Assembly (NCBI GenBank): GCA_021741155.1
Contig: JAIOYP010000032.1
Location: 1 to 44,835 of the forward strand
Reading direction: 5' to 3'
From: Flavobacteriales bacterium
GTDB taxonomy: Bacteria; Bacteroidota; Bacteroidia; UBA10329
DNA: 44,835 nucleotides
Shown: positions 17,581 to 25,074 of the stretch, in pieces
Numbering within the stretch: the first letter of the stretch is position 1
How the letters are laid out: every line of letters begins with the position of its first letter
The notes under the pieces: model-generated
Told to the model about the DNA's origin: nothing
Database searches by the model: none
Seen by the model: the letters and a program-made list of their open reading frames with translations, nothing else
Translations under genes and position numbers: made by a program

Positions 17581-17660
17581 AATTAGCAGATTAGCGAATG
17601 AGGGCAATTTTCAAATGGCTGGAGTGGACGTAAATAGGTTACGGGGTGAGGTAATAGCTT
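17581..17660 (+). repeat. Leader repeat R2
   Basis: Second copy of the element at 15281-15358, same orientation, about 90 percent identical including the unbroken core GGAGTGGACGTAAATAGGTT. It starts 14 bases after the beta-CASP stop and ends 24 bases before the next gene cluster. Confidence 0.88.
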
Positions 17661-17683
17661 AGAAGTGAATCAAAAAAAACATC

Positions 17684-18310
17684 ATGAGCTACACACCAAA
17701 CTATCAGTTCATCAACCACATTCATGTCGACCTTATAGGAATGACAAAGGACTCAACTACAGCAACGCTGCTCATTCGTATCGTTGATAAAGACGGTATC
17801 TCTGACCGACATCATTTGTTCTGCGAATTTGACCAAGTAGGCTCACTGCTTCTTCAGGCAGGTAGTGCGGCAGACCCTGTCATTGATGCGTTGGCCCAAA
17901 TTCTGAGCAAGAAGCAGATGGATGAAGAAGAATCAATTGACATACATGATATACTAGGAGAACCGCTCGATATTCAAGGAAAGTGTCTGCGGGTATATGT
18001 TCCCAAAATGGAAATCGGTAAAAATATTTGGGTGGATCAAGACAAGGACTTCCTCATTCTTGATAAGATACTTCCCAGAAAAACCAAGCTACATATAAGT
18101 GCTGAAATCATACGGATTCAGCTAAAGAACGAACTGGATGAATTTGAGAGAACAATGCTTTTTTACAGAAAACTCAGATTGGGAAAAGCTGAAAAGTCCA
18201 AATTGAAAGACTGCCAGTTGCTTATAAAAAGCAATCTTCTCAAAATCGCACAATTGAGTAAAAAATATATGCATATCACAGAACCAAGCATAAACAACAC
18301 ACTATCATGA
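17684..18310 (+). CDS. Hypothetical protein of the UDG cluster
   Basis: A 208-residue protein that I do not recognise. The first ~75 residues are predicted beta-rich (HIHVDLIGMTKDSTTATLLIR), the middle is acidic (KKQMDEEESIDIHD), and the last ~65 are lysine- and leucine-rich and probably helical, perhaps a coiled coil (LKDCQLLIKSNLLKIAQLSK). No signal peptide or membrane segment is seen, so it is likely cytoplasmic. The ATG lies 24 bases after repeat R2. Its end overlaps the 63-codon gene (ATGA), and the uracil-DNA glycosylase-like gene follows, so it is the first gene of a three-gene cluster. Confidence 0.72.
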   Translation: MSYTPNYQFINHIHVDLIGMTKDSTTATLLIRIVDKDGISDRHHLFCEFDQVGSLLLQAGSAADPVIDALAQILSKKQMDEEESIDIHDILGEPLDIQGKCLRVYVPKMEIGKNIWVDQDKDFLILDKILPRKTKLHISAEIIRIQLKNELDEFERTMLFYRKLRLGKAEKSKLKDCQLLIKSNLLKIAQLSKKYMHITEPSINNTLS

Positions 18311-18498
18311 AACAAGAACCGTCTTCAATAAAACTTTACGGAGCACAGAAACTAACCATTGATGAGATACTGAAATTGGAAACAATGAAGAAAAAACGAT
18401 ACATGGCAACATTGACAGCAAAGGAGAAAGGCGAAATTCTAATGAGTGGCTTTATCAGTAACCTGAACAATTCTGATAATCACGACAGAAGTTTTTAA
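18307..18498 (+). CDS. Small hypothetical protein of the UDG cluster
   Basis: A 63-residue basic, mostly helical protein (LTIDEILKLETMKKKRYMATL). It is translationally coupled to the upstream gene through an ATGA overlap and ends 10 bases before the glycosylase-like gene. No family is recognised. The overlap and the conserved spacing make it likely to be real despite its size. It might be an adaptor or inhibitor within the cluster; this is a guess from position. Confidence 0.6.
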   Translation: MKQEPSSIKLYGAQKLTIDEILKLETMKKKRYMATLTAKEKGEILMSGFISNLNNSDNHDRSF

Positions 18499-18508
18499 AC
18501 TACAAATC

Positions 18509-19162
18509 ATGACAAAAGAAGAACAATACAAATCACTTGTTGAAGATCGAAAAGGTTGCGAAAAGTGCATCAAATGTGGATTGATCAATCCGTCCCAGAT
18601 TGAGGATGGGGAATATGATAAAGGGCAATTTATAGGCCCTTGGACAAGATGGCAAGGAAACTTGAACGCGGATATTATGATTGTTGGCCAAGATTGGGGA
18701 AGCCAGGCCGAATTCAAGAAAATGAAAGGAGAGGACAACAAGGAAAATCCGACCAACAAGTTCCTCAGCGAACTGATGAAAGAATTGCCAAGCCAATCAT
18801 TCTTTCTGACCAATGCGGCTCTTTGCATCCGAAAAGGAAAAGCGCAGGGTGGGCTGAATGAAGAATGGCTTTTCAATTGCCGCTCATATTTGAAAGAGCA
18901 AATTGACATCATAAAACCCAAAGTGATAATTGCCCTTGGGCAAAAGACCTTTTATGCCGTACTGGGTGCGCTTGAGCTTGAGAGAAATGCCTCTATCAAA
19001 TTCCAAAAACTGGTTGATGAAGGAGCAAGAACACATGAAGGGATGCAAATCTTGCCTGTATTCCATCCTGGAGGACTTGGCATAAGAAATAGTGGCGGAA
19101 AGGATGCGCAGAAAGCTCTTTGGAGAGAAATTGGCAATCAAATCCTTACTTCTCAAACATAA
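18509..19162 (+). CDS. Uracil-DNA glycosylase superfamily protein (Fe-S type)
   Basis: 217 residues with the UDG fold signatures: motif 1 VGQDWG at about 59-64, and motif 2 VFHPGGLG with His186. Clustered cysteines Cys17/Cys20/Cys23 near the N-terminus plus Cys106 and Cys124 fit a 4Fe-4S cluster as in family 4/5 enzymes. Motif 1 differs from the usual GEAPG/GEQPG by an Asp-Trp, so base specificity is uncertain. The enzyme would excise uracil or another altered base from DNA. It is the last gene of a cluster of three behind repeat R2, with dinB downstream after repeat DNA. Its presence next to two nucleases suggests a DNA-processing or defence role. Confidence 0.85.
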   Translation: MTKEEQYKSLVEDRKGCEKCIKCGLINPSQIEDGEYDKGQFIGPWTRWQGNLNADIMIVGQDWGSQAEFKKMKGEDNKENPTNKFLSELMKELPSQSFFLTNAALCIRKGKAQGGLNEEWLFNCRSYLKEQIDIIKPKVIIALGQKTFYAVLGALELERNASIKFQKLVDEGARTHEGMQILPVFHPGGLGIRNSGGKDAQKALWREIGNQILTSQT

Positions 19163-19170
19163 ATAAGTGG

Positions 19171-19222
19171 TGATGAAAAGCCGTTGCAATCAGATTGCCG
19201 CGTTCGTTCCTCACTCGCAATG
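19171..19222. repeat. Intergenic repeat with GTTCGTTCCTC / CTCGCAATGA
   Basis: Contains TTGCAATCAGATTGCCGCG, GTTCGTTCCTCACTCGCAA and TGATGCG. This resembles a widespread intergenic element (ATTGCGAGGAACGAAGCAATC), and a related piece, CTTCGTTCCTCAG, recurs at 34698-34710. Confidence 0.55.
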
Positions 19223-19237
19223 ATGCGCACGCCAACA

Positions 19238-19403
19238 TTTGCTGATTTGCTGATTTGCTGATTTGCTAATCCGCTAATTCACTAATCACCCTCATTTGTT
19301 AATCTGCTAATCACCCTCATTTGTTAATCTGCTAATTGACCAATTTGCTAATTCACTAATCACCCTCATTTGCTAATCCGCTAATTGACTAATCTGCTAA
19401 TCG
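19238..19403. repeat. GCTAAT repeat array
   Basis: About 165 bp of imperfect repeats of TTTGCTAATCTGCTAATT and TCACCCTCATTTG. They end 4 bases before the TTG start codon of dinB. The same words occur at 32370-32458, and in inverted orientation at 15281-15305 and 17581-17605. Confidence 0.85.
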
Positions 19404-19407
19404 CCCC

Positions 19408-20616
19408 TTGAAATCCATCATCCACATAGATCTTGACACGTTTTTCATCTCCTGCGAGCGCTTACTCGATAGCAGGTTGATTGGTAAACCCGTGCTTGTT
19501 GGTGGCGTTACCGACCGTGGCGTGGTGGCTTCGTGTAGCTACGAAGCACGGATGTTCGGCATCCACTCGGCCATGCCCATGCGAATGGCACAACAACTTT
19601 GTCCAGAGGCGATTGTGATAAAAGGCAACAGCAGCACCTACAGCAAGCAATCGGACATCGTTACTGAAATTGTGAAAGAGGAATCGCCTCTATTTGAGAA
19701 ATCGAGCATTGACGAATTTTACATTGATGCTACAGGAATGGACCGCTTTTTCGGTTGCTACAAATGGTCGCAGGAATTGCGCACACGCATCATAAAAGAG
19801 ACTGGACTTCCAATTTCGTTTGCGCTTTCCACCAGTAAAACCGTGGCTAAAGTGGGTACGGGCGAAGCCAAACCCAACAACCACAAGGAAATCCCGAAGG
19901 ACACAGAAATGCCTTTTCTCGCGCCACTTTCCATCAAGAAAATTCCGCAAGTGGGCGACCAAACCTACCGTATGCTACGTAGCATGGGCGTAGAAAAGGT
20001 GAAGACCGTGCAAGACATGCCGATGGAACTGATGGAGCGCGTAATGGGCAAAGCCGGCATCTCACTTTGGAAGAAAACCCACGCCATCGACAATTCGCCC
20101 GTCATCCCCTATCACGAACGGAAATCCATCTCCATCGAACGCACCTTTGAGAAGGACACCACCGACATGGTGAAGCTCAAAAGTATCATCAAAGCCATGG
20201 CCGAAAACCTCGCCTATCAGCTTCGGAATGGCGACAAACTCACCGCCTGCATCAGCGTCAAAATCCGTTATTCCGACTTCCAGACCACCAGCAGACAACT
20301 CCGCATTCCGTACACCAGTGCCGACCACACCATCATCCGAACCGTAGAAGAATTGTTCGACAAACTCTACGACCGCAGAGTGCTCATCCGCCTAGTCGGA
20401 GTGCGTTTCAGCCACTTGGTCGGAGGCGGCTACCAGATTAACCTGTTTGAGGACAGCGAAGAACTCATCAAACTCTACCAAGCCATGGACCTCATGCGCA
20501 ACCGCTACGGACAAGATGCCGTGAAACGTGCGGTTGGAATGGGTTCAAAAGGCATCGGACGCAGCAATCCGTTCAACGGAGAACCACCTGTAATTCCTGC
20601 ACATCGGAGGGCGTAA
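19408..20616 (+). CDS. dinB: Y-family DNA polymerase (DinB/Pol IV-like)
   Basis: A 402-residue translesion polymerase. The catalytic carboxylates are in IHIDLDTFF (Asp7/Asp9) and SIDEFYIDATG (about 100-110). The HhH 'thumb' (LSIKKIPQVGDQTYRMLRSMG) and the little-finger domain follow. It copies damaged DNA with low fidelity. The start is TTG at 19408, directly preceded by repeat DNA; no ATG fits, and the protein begins at the usual place. No clamp-binding tail is obvious; the C-terminus reads FNGEPPVIPAHRRA. The last 45 codon bases plus 3' flank recur downstream at 22301. It lies near an S24 repressor, which suggests damage-inducible control. Confidence 0.93.
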   Translation: MKSIIHIDLDTFFISCERLLDSRLIGKPVLVGGVTDRGVVASCSYEARMFGIHSAMPMRMAQQLCPEAIVIKGNSSTYSKQSDIVTEIVKEESPLFEKSSIDEFYIDATGMDRFFGCYKWSQELRTRIIKETGLPISFALSTSKTVAKVGTGEAKPNNHKEIPKDTEMPFLAPLSIKKIPQVGDQTYRMLRSMGVEKVKTVQDMPMELMERVMGKAGISLWKKTHAIDNSPVIPYHERKSISIERTFEKDTTDMVKLKSIIKAMAENLAYQLRNGDKLTACISVKIRYSDFQTTSRQLRIPYTSADHTIIRTVEELFDKLYDRRVLIRLVGVRFSHLVGGGYQINLFEDSEELIKLYQAMDLMRNRYGQDAVKRAVGMGSKGIGRSNPFNGEPPVIPAHRRA

Positions 20617-20623
20617 TGCGACA

Positions 20624-20651
20624 GTAAGGGTTTGATGCGTCAAACCCTTAC
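20624..20651. repeat. Hairpin GTAAGGGTTTGA-TGCG-TCAAACCCTTAC
   Basis: Perfect 12 bp stem with a 4-base loop, 7 bases after the dinB stop. There is no T-run, so it is not a classical terminator. A near copy without the first four bases lies at 25075-25098, and a decayed one at about 22354. Confidence 0.75.
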
Positions 20652-20668
20652 CTCGACTCGCCTTTTGC

Positions 20669-20789
20669 TGGAATATTTTCTCCTTTAACCTTCTGTTTTA
20701 CTGGAAATTATTTACCATAAATGCATTTTCAATGGTAAATATTATCCATATTTGTACTAATAAGTAATTTTAATGGAAAATATTTTACC
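20669..20789 (+). promoter_or_regulatory. Operator array of the AbiEi-Fic gene
   Basis: Three 16 bp palindromic sites fitting TGGWAAWTATTWWCC: TGGAAATTATTTACCA (20702-20717), TGGTAAATATTATCCA (20733-20748) and TGGAAAATATTTTACC (20774-20789), plus a weaker TGGAATATTTTCTCC (20669-20683). Centres are 31 and 41 bases apart, close to whole helical turns. The last site covers the start codon at 20773, so binding would block expression. Confidence 0.7.
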
Positions 20790-22275
20790 TCTACATCTTC
20801 AGGAAGTGGTTTTTTCTTCCAGCGACCCGCAGGTCAGCAAACAAATTTCTAAGCTTGCAAAAGCAGAAAAATTGCGAAAAATAGCTCCCCGTATTTATAC
20901 ACCCAATTTTACGGATAGCCCAGAAACAATCATTAGACGTAACCTGTTTGCCATACTCGGTAAACTATATCCTGGAGCTATACTTAGCCATAGATCGGCA
21001 TTAGAGTTTCAACCCACATCAGCAGGGCATATTTTTCTTACCTACACGTACACGAAGAAAATGAGCCTACCAGGTATCACCCTTCGGTTTATGGAAGGGC
21101 CTGCACCAATAGTAGGCGATAACCGTTTTTCTGGTGAATTGTTTGTTTCGCAAACTGAAAGAGCGTTACTAGAAAATTTACAAGTAAGCCGCCAAAAAGG
21201 TCCAGAATCAAAAGTACTTACGCTGCCTAAAATTGAAGAGAGATTAGAAAGGGTTATAAGAACAAGCAGTGAATCAGGATTAAATGAGTTGAGAGATAAA
21301 GCCAGGATAATAGCTGACAGATTGGACATGAAAACTGAGTTTGAAAAATTAAACAAACTCATCAGTGCATTGCTATCTACACAACCTTCAAACATGTTAT
21401 CATCGCCATTGGCAGTTGCGAGGGCATTTGGCAATCCTTACGACCCTGCAAGATTGCCCCTGTTTGAGAACTTATTTATTGCGTTGCAACAACAGGAATT
21501 TGCACCCCATCCTGAAAAGAACACAAGCAACCAATCATTCCACAACTTTGCTTTTTTTGAAGCCTATTTTTCCAATTATATAGAAGGAACAGAATTTGAG
21601 CTAGAAGATGCTAAACGTATCATAGAAACGGATACACCGATGCCTAATCGTGATGAAGATTCGCACGATGTGTTGGGAACATACAGACTTGTTAGCAATA
21701 AAACTGAAATGAGTATAACACCAACAAATCCTGAAAATTTACTGGAAATACTTTTGTATCGCCACAAAGTGTTGTTGACTGCAAGAACTTCCATGAAGCC
21801 CGGGCAGTTTAAAGACAAAAACAACAGAGCTGGTGAAACACATTTTGTTGAACACACATTGGTTAAAGGCACGCTAACAAAGGGCTTTGACTATTATCAG
21901 GCATTGACACATCCCTTTGCTAAAGCCATTTACCTCATGTTTTTGGTAAGTGAGGTGCATCCTTTTTTAGACGGCAATGGACGTATTGCAAGAGTGATGA
22001 TGAATGCAGAATTAGTAAAGAACAGCCAAACAAAAATTATTATTCCAACAGTTTATCGTGATGATTATGTCGGGGCTTTAAGGCTGCTTACCCGTCAAAA
22101 CGACCCTTCCGCATATATCCACATGATGCAAAGGGCAATGGAATTTAGTACAACAATAATCGGAGATGATATGAATACTATGGAAAAACATTTAGAAGCA
22201 AGTAATGCATTTAAGGAACATACTTCGGCAATGCTGAAAATCATATCATCACAAAACAATCTACCGACCTACTGA
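20773..22275 (+). CDS. AbiEi-like winged-helix / Fic domain fusion protein
   Basis: A 500-residue protein. About 1-190 resembles the AbiEi antitoxin/regulator family: a wHTH (VSKQISKLAKAEKLRKIAPRIY) and the ILSHRSALEF segment. About 250-450 is a Fic domain with HPFLDGNGRIAR at 396-407. An N-terminal inhibitory motif of the (S/T)xxxE(G/N) type, SNYIEG, is at 267-272, placing it in the class II Fic proteins whose own helix blocks ATP binding. Active Fic proteins transfer AMP or other nucleotide parts to proteins. The palindrome array over its promoter and start codon suggests self-repression through the winged helix. The sequence is AT-rich relative to dinB and is flanked by duplicated dinB ends, so it was probably acquired. 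Confidence 0.88.
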   Translation: MENILPLHLQEVVFSSSDPQVSKQISKLAKAEKLRKIAPRIYTPNFTDSPETIIRRNLFAILGKLYPGAILSHRSALEFQPTSAGHIFLTYTYTKKMSLPGITLRFMEGPAPIVGDNRFSGELFVSQTERALLENLQVSRQKGPESKVLTLPKIEERLERVIRTSSESGLNELRDKARIIADRLDMKTEFEKLNKLISALLSTQPSNMLSSPLAVARAFGNPYDPARLPLFENLFIALQQQEFAPHPEKNTSNQSFHNFAFFEAYFSNYIEGTEFELEDAKRIIETDTPMPNRDEDSHDVLGTYRLVSNKTEMSITPTNPENLLEILLYRHKVLLTARTSMKPGQFKDKNNRAGETHFVEHTLVKGTLTKGFDYYQALTHPFAKAIYLMFLVSEVHPFLDGNGRIARVMMNAELVKNSQTKIIIPTVYRDDYVGALRLLTRQNDPSAYIHMMQRAMEFSTTIIGDDMNTMEKHLEASNAFKEHTSAMLKIISSQNNLPTY

Positions 22276-22276
22276 C

Positions 22277-22346
22277 AAAAGAAATTGGCAGAAGCAACTC
22301 GTTCAACGGAGAACCGCCTGTGATTCCTGCACATCGGAGGGCGTAA
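22277..22346 (+). pseudogene. Duplicated dinB 3' end
   Basis: 22301-22349 repeats 20571-20619 with 47 of 49 bases identical. In frame it reads KEIGRSNSFNGEPPVIPAHRRA and a TAA stop, against KGIGRSNPFNGEPPVIPAHRRA in dinB. Similarity fades upstream at the stop codon of the Fic gene. Either it is the leftover of a target-site duplication at an integration point or the tail of a lost second dinB. Confidence 0.85.
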
Positions 22347-22503
22347 TGCTGTTAAGGTTTGATGATTCAAGCCACTCAAGGAATGACCAAAAAAATAGCC
22401 GATTTCCTATATATTTACCAATCATCTGCAAGTTTTCAGAGTGGTGCAAACTCCAAAATATTGCCCTGACATTTATCGACAGAATATAACACCCGACTAC
22501 TAA

Positions 22504-23157
22504 ATGACGCCTGAACTACATCAAATAATCAATTCGCTTCCTACCAAGGACAGTCTGAACATTAGACGAGCAGCCGTAGCTTTGGGTGTTCTTGAAGAAT
22601 TAGTTTATGTTGATATAATTCCCTACCGTGAAGCAATCTTAGGAGAATGCTTCCTAAACGTATTACGAAAAATTGAACAGGCAAAAGGCGAAGCAATTTA
22701 CGGTTGGCAATTTTGCGAATACACTTATATGATTGAAGCAGAGTTTCATGCAATTTGGAAATCGCCAGAAGGAAACCTAATTGACATTACACCAAGTGCC
22801 GACCCGACAACAACTAAAACTTTATTTGGTATTGACCAGAACAAAAAATATGACGGCAGCAGGACGGATAATTTTAGGTTGAACACAACCGACAACAGCT
22901 TAGTTGACGATTCAATTGAAATAGAACAAGCCAAGTTTAAGTTCATTGACATTGCGAAAAACGTGGACGGCAACGGTAATGTAATGATGACATTTAATGA
23001 AAAACAAACTTGGCACGAGCTAAACCGTTACTCATTTGAGGTAGACAAGCTATTTGATATTAACGGGACAATAAATAGCCCGTGCTTTTGCGGCTCAACA
23101 TTTAGCTACAAGACCTGCCATCGAGACATAATGAAACAATTTTTAAAGACAATTTAA
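22504..23157 (+). CDS. Hypothetical protein with C-terminal SEC-C-like zinc motif
   Basis: 217 residues. About 48-100 contains GECFLNVLRK, YGWQFCEYTYMIEAEFHAIWKSPEGNLIDITP, a pattern I associate with uncharacterised proteins in which a conserved Cys and His sit in a small enzyme-like fold. The C-terminus has SPCFCGSTFSYKTCHRD, a SEC-C-type metal motif (CxC...CH instead of CC). The function is unknown; such motifs bind zinc and often mediate contacts with other proteins. It is AT-rich and lies in the segment between the duplicated dinB end and the higB remnant, so it is probably part of an acquired block. Confidence 0.75.
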   Translation: MTPELHQIINSLPTKDSLNIRRAAVALGVLEELVYVDIIPYREAILGECFLNVLRKIEQAKGEAIYGWQFCEYTYMIEAEFHAIWKSPEGNLIDITPSADPTTTKTLFGIDQNKKYDGSRTDNFRLNTTDNSLVDDSIEIEQAKFKFIDIAKNVDGNGNVMMTFNEKQTWHELNRYSFEVDKLFDINGTINSPCFCGSTFSYKTCHRDIMKQFLKTI

Positions 23158-23228
23158 AGCGAACCAGTGATGAGCAATAGCAATGCGTGACAACATTTAG
23201 TCCTCAAACATTACCAACAACAAACGAC

Positions 23229-24602
23229 ATGAAAAATAGAATTTTACTTATCCTGTTTCTGTATTTAACAGTAACACAGACAATTACTGCGCAATGGACG
23301 ATAACAACTGGGCCAGCACAACCAAATGTTGTTTCGGTTTCAACAAGTGGCACAAACACTTTTGCCGCAGCAGGGGCGGCAGTTTCTTATACCTCTAACA
23401 ATGGAACTAACTGGACTTTAGTTAGCAACGGACTATCTGGGCCTATTCATTCCGTAGCTACAAAAGGGACTGATGTATTTGCGGGTGCTGGAGGTGGTGC
23501 AGTATTTCAATCATCCAACAATGGCACTAACTGGACAAATACAAGCACAGGTTTACCGTCTTATGATGTTCGTTCCCTGACAGTAAGTGGGACGGATATT
23601 TATGCGGGAACTTTTGGTGTTTATAAATCAACGAACAGCGGACTTCTTTGGACAAAACTAAATCAAACATGGAATGCATTTGTTCTTTCAATTGCGGTTA
23701 GCGGTAATACAATTTTAGCGGCAACACCATCCGCTGGAATTTACATGTCTTCTAGCGGTGGCGCGGGCTGGAGCCAAGTTAATAATGGATTACCAACTGC
23801 TATTAATGCTGTTCTTATCGTTGGCACAACCTTACTTGCAGGCACTTCTTCAGGCTTGTATATCTCAACTAATGGTGGTTCGAGTTGGACAGCGACAACT
23901 GTAACAGATGGGATAGGTTCCCTAACCGCTGTCGGTACTAATGTTTTTGCAGGTGGCAGTAGCGGTGGTGGGGTTTTTCTTTCAACTGATGGCGGATCTT
24001 CTTGGGCAGCAATCAACAATGGTCTTTCAAACTTGACAGTATATTCTTTGGCAACAAATTCTACTTATGTTTTTGCAGGCACAACAGGGTATGTTTTTAG
24101 GAGATTGCTTTCGGAGGTTTTGCCGCCTCCATCTTATACAATCACAACTTCTCCTAATCCTTCCAACGGAGGCACAACAATAGGTGACGGCAGTTACTCT
24201 TCTGGAAATTCAGTCACCGTTACTGCGACAGCCAATAATGGCTTTGTTTTCAATAACTGGAAGGAAGGCGTAAATATTGTAAGTTCTAACAGCACTTATA
24301 CGTTTACCGCTTCTGTCAACAGGAATTTGGTTGCAGAGTTCTCATCGACAACAGGAATGGATGAAGCCAATCCTGTTAGTTCGATAAATATCTATCCGAA
24401 TCCTACAACAGGCAATTTGTCAATCACAGTAAACCAAAACTGCATTTTAAATATTTACAACAATCTCGGACAGTTAGTTTTAACTAAAAACATATTCACG
24501 GGCAATACAGATTTTTCTTTCCCCGACAAAGGGACTTACCTTTTTGTGCTTGTTACAGACAAAGGAGAAATATTAGCGAAACGACAGATGATAATGCAAT
24601 AG
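23229..24602 (+). CDS. T9SS-secreted BNR-repeat protein with InlB B-like repeat
   Basis: 457 residues from the ATG at 23229, which gives a proper signal peptide (MKNRILLILFLYLTVTQTITAQ); the frame extends to a GTG at 23187 without that benefit. Six Asp-box-like motifs (for example SNNGTNWT, STNGGSSWT, STDGGSSWA) indicate a beta-propeller like sialidase/PSII stability-factor folds. About 300-375 resembles a divergent InlB B-repeat (SGNSVTVTATANNGFVFNNW). The end carries PNPTTGNLSI and a type A sorting domain. It is probably exported to the cell surface; ligand unknown. Its TAG stop sits on the first codon of the higB remnant, so the right insertion junction is here. Confidence 0.86.
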   Translation: MKNRILLILFLYLTVTQTITAQWTITTGPAQPNVVSVSTSGTNTFAAAGAAVSYTSNNGTNWTLVSNGLSGPIHSVATKGTDVFAGAGGGAVFQSSNNGTNWTNTSTGLPSYDVRSLTVSGTDIYAGTFGVYKSTNSGLLWTKLNQTWNAFVLSIAVSGNTILAATPSAGIYMSSSGGAGWSQVNNGLPTAINAVLIVGTTLLAGTSSGLYISTNGGSSWTATTVTDGIGSLTAVGTNVFAGGSSGGGVFLSTDGGSSWAAINNGLSNLTVYSLATNSTYVFAGTTGYVFRRLLSEVLPPPSYTITTSPNPSNGGTTIGDGSYSSGNSVTVTATANNGFVFNNWKEGVNIVSSNSTYTFTASVNRNLVAEFSSTTGMDEANPVSSINIYPNPTTGNLSITVNQNCILNIYNNLGQLVLTKNIFTGNTDFSFPDKGTYLFVLVTDKGEILAKRQMIMQ

Positions 24603-24664
24603 TGTGGGTCCGCTTTGTAGGAACTCATGCCGAGTATGATAAAATTGATGCCGCTAAAATCTGA
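24602..24664 (+). pseudogene. C-terminal remnant of a HigB-type toxin
   Basis: Reads VWVRFVGTHAEYDKIDAAKI and then TGA. This matches the end of HigB-family toxins (RFxGTHxEYDKIDA is a family hallmark). Nothing of the first ~75 residues is present: the T9SS gene replaces them. The intact HigA gene follows 3 bases later, as in a normal higBA operon. Confidence 0.85.
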
Positions 24665-24667
24665 GAC

Positions 24668-25024
24668 ATGAACATTAAGCCAATAAAGACCGAGCAAGAT
24701 TATCAGGATGTCATGGATAGACTTGAGGTAATCTTTGATGCAAAAAAAGGTTCTGCCGAAGGCGATGAACTGGAGATTCTTGGAATCTTAATAGAGAAGT
24801 ATGAAGACGAACACTTTCCTATTGGTTTTCCCGACCCGATTGAAGCAATCAAGTTCCGTATGGAGCAGATGGGATACAATCAGACCGATCTGGCCAAAAT
24901 AGTGGGTCTGAAAAGTCGCGCAAGCGAAATTCTGAATAAGAAGAGAAAGCTAACGCTGGAAATGATCAGGCTATTACATGATGGTCTGAAGATTCCGACA
25001 GAAGTGTTAGTTCAGGCATACTGA
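24668..25024 (+). CDS. higA: HigA-type antitoxin / XRE regulator, now without its toxin
   Basis: 118 residues. The N-terminal half (KPIKTEQDYQDVMDRLEVIF...DELEILGILIEKYEDEHFPI) is the toxin-binding region of the COG5499-type HigA, and about 58-110 is an HTH (MGYNQTDLAKIVGLKSRASEILNKKRKL). It would normally neutralise HigB and repress higBA. Here the toxin is reduced to a 20-codon remnant directly upstream, so the antitoxin is an orphan. It could still protect against HigB proteins of incoming plasmids or phages. Its own promoter is not clear; it may be read from the upstream T9SS gene. Confidence 0.88.
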   Translation: MNIKPIKTEQDYQDVMDRLEVIFDAKKGSAEGDELEILGILIEKYEDEHFPIGFPDPIEAIKFRMEQMGYNQTDLAKIVGLKSRASEILNKKRKLTLEMIRLLHDGLKIPTEVLVQAY

Positions 25025-25074
25025 TCTCATTCCAAACCCTTTCGTAGAAAGGTCTGAAGCATCTGGCTTCGTTG

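Noticed and set aside
15281..19403. Complete transposon or integron
   Set aside because: Repeat words are inverted at the ends, but no transposase, integrase or target duplication is visible.
20624..20651. Rho-independent terminator of dinB
   Set aside because: The stem is strong but no T-run follows on either strand. The near copy at 25075 supports a repeat family instead.
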